This document shows positions 1 through 6,164 of a DNA stretch of 11,500 nt, piece by piece; the stretch's first letter is position 1, and every line of letters begins with the position of its first letter. The position numbers and the translations under genes are program-made. The stretch is from Acetobacteraceae bacterium. Lineage in GTDB: Bacteria; Pseudomonadota; Alphaproteobacteria; Acetobacterales; Acetobacteraceae. The notes under the pieces are model-generated. The model had not been told where the DNA came from. It searched no databases and worked only from the letters and a program-made list of their open reading frames with translations. The DNA lies in NCBI GenBank assembly GCA_027306955.1, contig DAHUXX010000027.1, forward strand, positions 1 through 11,500. The letters are read 5' to 3'.

Positions 1-1231
1 CCACCGTCGCGTTGGCGCGCGATTGGGCATCGAGCCAGGCGAGATGGGCGGCGATCGCCTCGGTGGGAGCAAAACGGGCGAGCCGCGTGCCGACGGCGCG
101 GGCGATGTCGGCGGCGGCAAGGTCCGCACCGCGGCGGAGCAGCTCGCCGCCGGTCTCGTCGGTCTTGCCGATCACGCGCGGGCGCTCGGCGAGCGGGTAG
201 AGGATGTCGCGGAGCTGCGCCTCGATCAGCGGCGCCTTTTCCTCGACGACGAGAATCTCCTCGAGCCCGGCCGCGAATTCCCGAATGGTCCTGGGATCGA
301 GCGGCCAGGCCATGGCGAGCTTGAGCAGGCGGATGCCGCGCGGGTCGCCCAGCTCCGCGAGAGCCTGGCGCGTGTCGTGGTAGGACTTGCCGATCGTCAC
401 GATACCGAGACGGGCGCCCGGGTCGCTGCGTACCACGCGGTCGAGTCCGTTGGCGCGCGCGTAGGCCTGGGCCGCAGGCAGGCCGATGGTGAGCGCCCTC
501 GCCTCCTGCTCCAGCGGCTGGTCGTGCAGGCGGATGCCGGCATCCGGGTGCGGGCCCGACGGCAGGACGGCGCGGAAGTCCGCGAGGTCGAAGGCGACGC
601 TCGCCGAGGAATCGACCACGTCGGCCACGGTCTTGAAGCCGACATAGCGACCGGACCAGCGCGACATTGCCCAGCCGTGCAGGCCAAGCTCCAGCAGCTC
701 GCGCACATCGGCTGGCACCAGAACCGGGACGCCAGCGGCGATAAAGGCCTGCTCGCTCTGGTGCGGCACGGTGGAGGATTTGCAGGCGTGGTCGTCGCCC
801 GCCATCAGCAGCACACCGCCGTGGCGGGACGTGCCGGCGTAGTTGGCGTGTTTGAAGACGTCTCCGGAACGATCGGCGCCCGGGCCCTTACCGTACCAGT
901 AGGCGAAGACACCATCGACGTTGGCGCCGGGAAACAGCGTCACCTGCTGCGTCCCCCAGACCGAGGTGGCGGCGAGCTCTTCGTTCACGCCAGGGTTGAA
1001 GCGGATGTTGAACTCGGCGAGTTGGGCTTTCGCCGCCCACATCTGGATGTCGACCTGGCCGAGCGGAGAGCCGCGATAGCCGCTGACGAAGCCGCCGGTG
1101 TTGAGCCCGGCCGCGCGGTCCAGCGCGCGTTGCAGCATCGGCAGCCGCACCAGGGCCTGCGTGCCCGTAACGTAAAACCGCGCGCTGTCGATGCGGTACT
1201 TGTCCGCCAGCGATGCCTGTGCGTGCTTCAT
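1..1231 (-). CDS. Indolepyruvate ferredoxin oxidoreductase family protein, fused type (N-terminal part, runs off left edge)
   Basis: This enzyme family oxidatively decarboxylates 2-oxoacids (classically indolepyruvate and other aryl pyruvates) to acyl-CoA, using thiamine diphosphate and passing electrons to ferredoxin. The reading frame stays open for 410 codons to the window edge. Family-typical stretches are VTGTQALVRLP (21-31), NTGGFVSGYRGSPLG (44-58), NEELAAT (83-89), YGKGPGADRSGDVFKHAN (113-130) and GDDHACKSST (145-154). These match the N-terminal thiamine-binding half of the roughly 1150-residue fused oxidoreductases of aerobic proteobacteria, so about two thirds of the protein should lie outside. 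The ATG at 1231 follows GGGGAGAG with a nine-base spacer. It is codirectional with the carboxylase operon but separated by 215 bases holding inverted repeats, so it probably has its own promoter. The family is secure; the substrate is not known from sequence and could be an aryl or a branched-chain 2-oxoacid. Confidence 0.92.
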   Translation of the reverse strand, partial: MKHAQASLADKYRIDSARFYVTGTQALVRLPMLQRALDRAAGLNTGGFVSGYRGSPLGQVDIQMWAAKAQLAEFNIRFNPGVNEELAATSVWGTQQVTLFPGANVDGVFAYWYGKGPGADRSGDVFKHANYAGTSRHGGVLLMAGDDHACKSSTVPHQSEQAFIAAGVPVLVPADVRELLELGLHGWAMSRWSGRYVGFKTVADVVDSSASVAFDLADFRAVLPSGPHPDAGIRLHDQPLEQEARALTIGLPAAQAYARANGLDRVVRSDPGARLGIVTIGKSYHDTRQALAELGDPRGIRLLKLAMAWPLDPRTIREFAAGLEEILVVEEKAPLIEAQLRDILYPLAERPRVIGKTDETGGELLRRGADLAAADIARAVGTRLARFAPTEAIAAHLAWLDAQSRANATV

Positions 1232-1292
1232 GATCGTCGGCTCTCCCCGATCGTGGCCGCGCCTATGCGGGACATAGTTTGTATCTGGTGAC

Positions 1293-1354
1293 GCAAAGTT
1301 AGGACAGATTTACTGTCCTAATCCAGAGCCATTTTACGCCTCGTGCAACTTTGC
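1293..1354. repeat. 8-bp inverted repeat enclosing the palindrome
   Basis: GCAAAGTT at 1293-1300 and its exact reverse complement AACTTTGC at 1347-1354 flank the inner palindrome and share two bases with it. The arms could pair in a transcript leader or be two half-sites of one regulatory region. The 46-base separation makes a simple protein site less likely. The repeat is exact; its function is not shown. Confidence 0.4.
1299..1321. promoter_or_regulatory. Perfect 9-bp palindrome, likely operator
   Basis: TTAGGACAG, a five-base spacer ATTTA, and CTGTCCTAA form a perfect inverted repeat. It sits 68 to 90 bases upstream of the oxidoreductase start. The spacer is too AT-rich and the flanks too poor in T-runs for a terminator. 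The size and symmetry fit the binding site of a dimeric repressor such as a TetR-type protein. The regulator is not in the window and I do not recognise the motif. Confidence 0.55.
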
Positions 1355-1406
1355 AGCGAGGTGTCGCGGCGGGCGTGGCCGACGGCCTGCAAGGCGCGGC
1401 GAATTG

Positions 1407-1429
1407 CCCGGCCGGGAAAGATTCTTTCC
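1407..1429. repeat. Two adjoining palindromes just downstream of mccA
   Basis: CCCGGCCGGG (1407-1416) is a perfect 10-base palindrome. It is overlapped by GGAAAG, ATT, CTTTCC (1415-1429). On the minus strand they lie about 18 to 40 bases after the mccA stop. They might form a 3' hairpin protecting or ending the operon transcript, but no T-run follows on the minus strand, so I do not call a terminator. Confidence 0.35.
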
Positions 1430-1446
1430 GCCGCGATGCAGCAAAT

Positions 1447-3384
1447 TCAGTCAGCGATCTCCACGAGTTCGACACCTTCCGCGACCATTTCGCCGGCGGC
1501 GCAACGGACATGGGTGATGGTGCCATCGCGATCGGCGGTGAGGGTGAGCTCCATTTTCATGGCCTCGACCACCACGACGGCGGTGCCGCGCGTGACCGCG
1601 TCGCCTTCCCCGACCAGCACGCGCGCGACGCGGCCGGGGATGGGCGAGGCGATGTGCCCACCTGCCTCGCCTGCGGACTCCGGCGCGGCGAGAAGGTCCG
1701 CGAGCTCAAATTCATGGCAGCGTCCGTCGAGCAGCACGGCGATGCGGGCGCCCTCGCCGAACAGGCCCGTTCGCTGGCGCCTGCCATCGATCGCGATGGT
1801 GACGGCGCTGGCGGCGCGCGTGCCGCGCAGGAGGTGTTCCTTTCCGGCAAGGGCGACGCGCCAGGCATCGCCCTCCGGCGCCGCGTCGAGGGCGGTCTGC
1901 GTGCCGGCTTGGCGCAGCACGATGCGCCGCGAGGCGGGGAGGTTGAGCCGCCAGGCATCGCGCGCGGACCAGGGCGAGGCATCCTCCGCGGGCTGCGCCA
2001 GCACCGCGAAGGCGGCGGCGAGGATGGCGTCGGGCGGCACCTCGGCGCTGTCGGCGAGAAGATCCGGATGGCGGCCGAGAAAGCCGGTGTCCACGCCGCC
2101 GGCGCGGAACTCGGGGTGGCGGAGTGTCGCCAGCAGCAGCGCGGCATTGGTGCGCACGCCGACGACCTCGGTGGTGGCGAGCGCTGCCTCGAGCTGGCGG
2201 AGCGCGGCGGCGCGGTCCTCGCCAGTGGCGACGAGCTTGGCGATCATCGGGTCGTAGTCCGGCGTCACCGCGTCGCCGGCGCGCACACCGGTCTCGACGC
2301 GCACGTCATCGGGCAGGCGCAGATGGCGGATGCGGCCGACCGAAGGGAGATAGTTGCTGGCGGGGTCCTCGGCGTAAAGCCGCGCCTCGATGGCGTGGCC
2401 GCGCGGGGCGGTGGGGGCCTGCGGCAGGTCCTCACCGGCGGCGACGCGCAGTTGCCACTTCACGAGGTCGAGGCCGGTGACACCCTCGGTCACGGGGTGC
2501 TCCACCTGCAGGCGGGTGTTCATCTCCATGAAGAAGAAGGCACCGTCCTCCGCGATGAACTCGACCGTTCCGGCGCCGACATAACCGACCGCGCGAGCCG
2601 CGGCGACCGCGGCCTCGCCCATGGCGGCGCGCATTGCCGGGGCGATGCCGGGGGCCGGCGCCTCCTCCAGCACTTTCTGGTGGCGGCGCTGGACCGAGCA
2701 GTCGCGCTCGAACAGGCTGACGCAGCGCCCGTGCGTGTCGGCGAAGACCTGGATCTCGATATGGCGAGGCTTTTCCAGATAGCGTTCCAGCAGCACCCGG
2801 GCATCGCCGAAGGAGGACGCCGCCTCGCCCTGAGCGCCGGCGAGCGCCGCCGCGAACTCGTCCGCGCGGCGCACCACGCGCATGCCTTTGCCTCCGCCGC
2901 CGGCCGAAGCTTTGATCAGCAGCGGGAAGCCGGTCGCCGCCGCCTCGCGCGCGAGGAGCGCCGGATCCTGGTCCGCGCCGTGGTAGCCGGGAACGACAGG
3001 CACGCCCGCGTGCTGCATGAGCGCCTTGGCGGACGCCTTGTCGCCCATCGCGCGAATGGCGGCGGCAGGCGGGCCGACGAAAATGATGCTTGCCTGCACA
3101 CAGGCTTCGGCGAAGGTGGCGTTTTCGGAAAGGAAGCCATAGCCGGGGTGGATGGCCTCGGCCCCCGAGGCGCGCGCGGCTTCCAGGATTGCCTCGATGC
3201 GCAAATAGCTCTCGCGCGGCGCCGCCTCGCCGATGCGGTACGCGGCGTCCGCCATTGCGACGTGCAGCGAATCCCGGTCGGCGTCGGAATAGACGGCGAT
3301 GGTACGGATGCCCATGGCGCGCGCGGTGCGCATGACACGGCAGGCGATCTCGCCACGGTTGGCGATGAGCAACGAACGGAACAT
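1447..3384 (-). CDS. mccA: Methylcrotonyl-CoA carboxylase, biotin-containing alpha subunit
   Basis: This subunit carboxylates its own biotin with ATP and bicarbonate. The carboxyl group is then passed by the beta subunit to 3-methylcrotonyl-CoA, a leucine breakdown step in the cytoplasm. The 645-residue product shows the biotin carboxylase start MFRSLLIANRGEIACRV, HPGYGFLSEN (79-88), the ATP-grasp glycine loop AGGGGKGM (161-168), RDCSVQRRHQK (227-237), MNTRLQVEHPVTE (288-300) and a C-terminal biotinyl domain with EAMKM, where Lys610 is the biotin site. The ATG at 3384 is preferred over an in-frame GTG at 3390: AGGA lies seven bases before the ATG but only one before the GTG, and family members begin at MFRS. 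It starts two bases after mccB. Propionyl- and acetyl-CoA carboxylase alpha chains look similar, but the mccB and ivd neighbours favour methylcrotonyl-CoA. Last gene of the operon. Confidence 0.96.
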   Translation of the reverse strand: MFRSLLIANRGEIACRVMRTARAMGIRTIAVYSDADRDSLHVAMADAAYRIGEAAPRESYLRIEAILEAARASGAEAIHPGYGFLSENATFAEACVQASIIFVGPPAAAIRAMGDKASAKALMQHAGVPVVPGYHGADQDPALLAREAAATGFPLLIKASAGGGGKGMRVVRRADEFAAALAGAQGEAASSFGDARVLLERYLEKPRHIEIQVFADTHGRCVSLFERDCSVQRRHQKVLEEAPAPGIAPAMRAAMGEAAVAAARAVGYVGAGTVEFIAEDGAFFFMEMNTRLQVEHPVTEGVTGLDLVKWQLRVAAGEDLPQAPTAPRGHAIEARLYAEDPASNYLPSVGRIRHLRLPDDVRVETGVRAGDAVTPDYDPMIAKLVATGEDRAAALRQLEAALATTEVVGVRTNAALLLATLRHPEFRAGGVDTGFLGRHPDLLADSAEVPPDAILAAAFAVLAQPAEDASPWSARDAWRLNLPASRRIVLRQAGTQTALDAAPEGDAWRVALAGKEHLLRGTRAASAVTIAIDGRRQRTGLFGEGARIAVLLDGRCHEFELADLLAAPESAGEAGGHIASPIPGRVARVLVGEGDAVTRGTAVVVVEAMKMELTLTADRDGTITHVRCAAGEMVAEGVELVEIAD

Positions 3385-3386
3385 CG

Positions 3387-4985
3387 TCACATCCTGAAGA
3401 CGCCGAAACGCCCGGCGGGTTCAGGAGCGGACGCCGCCATGGCGAGGCCGAGCGTGAGCACGCGGCGCGTGTCTTCCGGCGCGATCACGCCGTCGTCCCA
3501 GAGCCTGGCCGTGGCGTGATAGGGGTGGCCCTGGGTTTCATACTGGGCGCGGATCGGCGCCTTGAAGGATTCCTCGGCTTCGGGGCTCCAGCTTTCGCCG
3601 CGCGCCTCCATCGCGTCGCGGCGGACGGTGGCGAGCACGTTGGCCGCCTGCTCGCCGCCCATCACCGAGATGCGGGCGTTGGGCCACATGAACAAGAGGC
3701 GCGGCTGGTACGCACGGCCGCACATGCCGTAATTGCCGGCGCCGAAACTGCCGCCGATGATGATGGTGAACTTGGGGACGCGCGCGGTGGCGACGGCGGT
3801 GACCATCTTGGCGCCGTCCCTGGCGATGCCCCCCTGCTCGTATTTGCGCCCGACCATGAAGCCGGTGATGTTCTGTAGGAACAGGAGCGGAATGTTACGC
3901 TGGTCGCACAATTCGATGAAGTGCGCGGCCTTAAGTGCGCTTTCGCTGAACAGGATGCCGTTGTTGGCAACGACGCCGACCGGGTAGCCTCCGATGGCGG
4001 CAAAGCCCGTGACGAGCGTCGTGCCGTAGTCGCGCTTGAACTCGTCGAGCTCGCTGGCGTCCACCAGGCGCGCGATGATCTCACGCACGTCGTAGGGGAT
4101 GCGCCGATCCACGGGAACGATGCCGCCGAGCTCTGCAGGGTCAAGCAGCGGCGGGCGCGCGGGCGCGGGCGGGGGCGCCAGGTTCGGCTTCATGGTGGCC
4201 ACGATACGGCGCGCGAGGCCCAGCGCATGCGCGTCGTTCTCCGCAAGATGGTCAACGACGCCGGAGGTGCGGGCGTGGACCTCCGCACCACCCAATTCCT
4301 CGGCCGAGACGATCTCACCGGTCGCGGCCTTCACCAGCGGCGGGCCACCGAGGAAGATCGTCCCCTGGCCGCGCACGATGATGCTCTGGTCCGACATTGC
4401 CGGCACATAGGCGCCGCCCGCGGTGCAGGAGCCCATTACCACCGCCACCTGGCCAATCCCCTCGGCGGACATCCGAGCCTGGTTGAAGAAGATGCGGCCG
4501 AAATGCTCGCGGTCCGGGAACACCTCGTCCTGGTTCGGCAGGTTGGCGCCGCCGGAATCGACGAGATAGACGCAGGGCAGGCGGTTCTCCCGCGCGATCT
4601 CCTGCGCACGCAGATGTTTCTTTACCGTCATGGGATAATAGGTGCCACCCTTCACCGTCGCGTCGTTGCAGACGACGACGCAGAGGCGTCCGGCGACGCG
4701 CCCGATGCCGGTGAGGATCCCGCCGGCCGGCACCTCGCCGCCATACATGCCATGGGCGGCGAGCTGCGAGAGCTCCAGGAACGGCGCGCCGGGGTCGAGC
4801 AGGTTGGCAACACGTTCGCGCGGCAGCATCTTGCCGCGGGAGAGGTGGCGCGCCCGGGCCGCCCTGCCGCCGCCCTCCGCCGCGCCTGCGACGGTCGCGC
4901 GCAGGTCCGCGACGAGCGCCGCCATCGCGGCGGCATTGGCACGGAACGTTTCCGAACGTGGATCGATGCCGGAGCGGAACGCCAT
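3387..4985 (-). CDS. mccB: Methylcrotonyl-CoA carboxylase, carboxyltransferase beta subunit
   Basis: It transfers the carboxyl group from carboxybiotin on the alpha subunit to 3-methylcrotonyl-CoA, giving 3-methylglutaconyl-CoA (leucine catabolism). The product is 532 residues, the usual size. Landmarks are the lead-in HLSRGKMLPRERV (47-59), YLVDSGGANLPNQ (140-152), the oxyanion loop CTAGGAYVPAM (187-197), NNGILFSESALKAAHFIELC (341-360) and FGAGNYGMCGRAY (414-426), followed by FMWPNARISVMGGEQAA (432-448). The GNYGMCGRAY form is typical of the methylcrotonyl rather than the propionyl enzyme. The ATG at 4985 shares its A with the ivd stop codon (TGATG), so translation is probably coupled. The same frame stays open to 5927, but that extension is only the antiphase shadow of ivd. 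There is no enoyl-CoA hydratase gene between the two carboxylase genes, unlike many liu clusters. Confidence 0.96.
   Translation of the reverse strand: MAFRSGIDPRSETFRANAAAMAALVADLRATVAGAAEGGGRAARARHLSRGKMLPRERVANLLDPGAPFLELSQLAAHGMYGGEVPAGGILTGIGRVAGRLCVVVCNDATVKGGTYYPMTVKKHLRAQEIARENRLPCVYLVDSGGANLPNQDEVFPDREHFGRIFFNQARMSAEGIGQVAVVMGSCTAGGAYVPAMSDQSIIVRGQGTIFLGGPPLVKAATGEIVSAEELGGAEVHARTSGVVDHLAENDAHALGLARRIVATMKPNLAPPPAPARPPLLDPAELGGIVPVDRRIPYDVREIIARLVDASELDEFKRDYGTTLVTGFAAIGGYPVGVVANNGILFSESALKAAHFIELCDQRNIPLLFLQNITGFMVGRKYEQGGIARDGAKMVTAVATARVPKFTIIIGGSFGAGNYGMCGRAYQPRLLFMWPNARISVMGGEQAANVLATVRRDAMEARGESWSPEAEESFKAPIRAQYETQGHPYHATARLWDDGVIAPEDTRRVLTLGLAMAASAPEPAGRFGVFRM
3391..3396 (-). 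promoter_or_regulatory. Ribosome binding site deciding the mccA start
   Basis: AGGA lies in the last codons of mccB, seven bases before the ATG at 3384 and only one base before the alternative GTG at 3390. The spacing supports the ATG, and the site's position inside mccB suggests translational coupling of the two carboxylase subunits. Confidence 0.6.
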
Positions 4986-6157
4986 CACGTGGTCTCGGCG
5001 AAAAGCTCGCGACCGATCAGCATGCGACGGATTTCCGAGGTCCCGGCACCGATCTCGTAGAGCTTGGCATCGCGCAGCAAGCGGCCAGCCGGGTAGTCGT
5101 TGATGTAGCCGTTGCCCCCGAGGCACTGGATCGCCTCGAGCGCCATCCAGGTGGCCTTCTCCGCCGCGTAGAGGATGGCGCCGGCCGCGTCCTTGCGCGT
5201 GGTTCGACCGCGATCGCAGGCCTGGGCAACCGCATAGACATAGGATTTGGCGGCATTCATCGTTGTGTACATATCGGCGATCTTGGCCTGCATCAGCTGA
5301 AATTCCCCGATCGGCTGGCCGAACTGTCGGCGCTCGTGCACGTAGGGCAGCGCCGTGTCGAGGCAGGCCTGCATGATGCCGAGCGGGCCGGCCGCGAGCA
5401 CAGCGCGCTCGTAATCCAGCCCGCTCATCAGCACGTTGACACCGCCACCGACTGCACCGAGCACGTTCGCCGCGGGAACGAAACAATTGTCGAACACCAG
5501 CTCTCCGGTGTTGGAGCCGCGCATGCCGAGCTTGTCGAGTTTCTGCGCGCAGGAGAAACCCTTCATCCCCCGCTCCACAAGGAACGTCGTGATGCCGTGC
5601 TTGCCGGCCTCGGGATCCGTCTTGGCGTAGACCACGAGCACGTCGGCGTCCGGCCCGTTGGTGATCCACATCTTGGTGCCGTCGAGCACGTAGCCGCCAT
5701 CGCGCGAGGCAGCGCGCAGGCGCATGGAGACGACGTCGGAGCCCGAACCAGACTCGCTCATCGCCAGCGCGCCGACATGCTCGCCGGAGATCAGCTTTGG
5801 CAGATAGTGCCGCTTCTGCGCCGGCGTGCCGTTGCGGCGGATCTGGTTGACGCAGAGATTGGAGTGGGCACCATAAGAAAGCCCCACGGATGCCGAGGCG
5901 CGGCTGATCTCCTCCATCGCCACGCAATGCGCGAGATAGGTCATGCCGGCGCCGCCGTACTCCTCCTCGACGGTCAAGCCGAGCACGCCCAGCTCGCCCA
6001 TCTTGCGCCAGAGATCGGCGGGGAAATCGTTGTCGCGATCGATCGCGGCGGCGCGCGGCGCGATCTCGGCCTCGGCGAAGCGCCGGACCGTGTCGCGCAG
6101 CATGTCGATCTCCTCGCCGAGGGCGAAGTCGAGCCCGTAATTCGTGTTCGCCGTCAT
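4985..6157 (-). CDS. ivd: Isovaleryl-CoA dehydrogenase
   Basis: This FAD enzyme oxidises isovaleryl-CoA to 3-methylcrotonyl-CoA, the substrate of the carboxylase encoded just downstream, and gives electrons to electron transfer flavoprotein. The 390-residue product has the acyl-CoA dehydrogenase signatures ALAMSESGSGSDVVSM (130-145) and LGGNGYINDYPAGRLLRDAK (346-365). Two features mark the isovaleryl type: Glu250 in SGLDYERAVLAAGPLG, which aligns with the catalytic base specific to this enzyme, and GAGTSEIRR (370-378) near the C-terminus, where other family members carry their catalytic glutamate in EGT. The start at 6157 gives the normal length. An ATG at 6205 would add an arginine-rich tail overlapping the synthetase gene and is rejected. 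GAGAGGA exactly fills the seven-base gap after the synthetase stop, unusually close to the ATG. Confidence 0.96.
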   Translation of the reverse strand: MTANTNYGLDFALGEEIDMLRDTVRRFAEAEIAPRAAAIDRDNDFPADLWRKMGELGVLGLTVEEEYGGAGMTYLAHCVAMEEISRASASVGLSYGAHSNLCVNQIRRNGTPAQKRHYLPKLISGEHVGALAMSESGSGSDVVSMRLRAASRDGGYVLDGTKMWITNGPDADVLVVYAKTDPEAGKHGITTFLVERGMKGFSCAQKLDKLGMRGSNTGELVFDNCFVPAANVLGAVGGGVNVLMSGLDYERAVLAAGPLGIMQACLDTALPYVHERRQFGQPIGEFQLMQAKIADMYTTMNAAKSYVYAVAQACDRGRTTRKDAAGAILYAAEKATWMALEAIQCLGGNGYINDYPAGRLLRDAKLYEIGAGTSEIRRMLIGRELFAETT

Positions 6158-6164
6158 TCCTCTC
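6158..6164 (-). promoter_or_regulatory. Ribosome binding site directly abutting the ivd start
   Basis: GAGAGGA occupies the whole seven-base interval between the synthetase TGA and the ivd ATG. The spacing is shorter than usual, so initiation may rely partly on ribosomes finishing the synthetase gene. No better in-frame start was found. Confidence 0.45.

Larger units (their letters stand above)
1232..1446. other. Intergenic region between mccA and the oxidoreductase gene, rich in inverted repeats
   Basis: These 215 bases carry no convincing gene and are visibly more AT-rich at 1271-1352 than the flanking genes. They hold the 9-base palindrome at 1299-1321, a second 8-base inverted repeat around it (1293-1300 with 1347-1354), a small CTATG/CATAG repeat at 1263-1277, and a double palindrome at 1407-1429 just after mccA. 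I see no stem followed by a T-run on the minus strand, so no standard intrinsic terminator for the carboxylase operon is evident. No clear -35/-10 pair could be fixed for the oxidoreductase gene, although its promoter most likely lies here. Confidence 0.7.

Noticed and set aside
23..1291. Long plus-strand ORF (422 codons) opposite the oxidoreductase gene
   Set aside because: It is antisense to a clearly conserved protein, is rich in Arg/Gly/Ala/His without any motif, and is an expected by-product of strong G/C third-position bias.
1351..3519. 722-codon plus-strand ORF opposite mccA
   Set aside because: The opposite strand encodes a full biotin carboxylase with all motifs. The plus-strand product shows no family features.
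4985..5927. In-frame 314-codon extension upstream of mccB
   Set aside because: It overlaps the recognised ivd coding sequence in another frame. The family N-terminus starts at the ATG at 4985.
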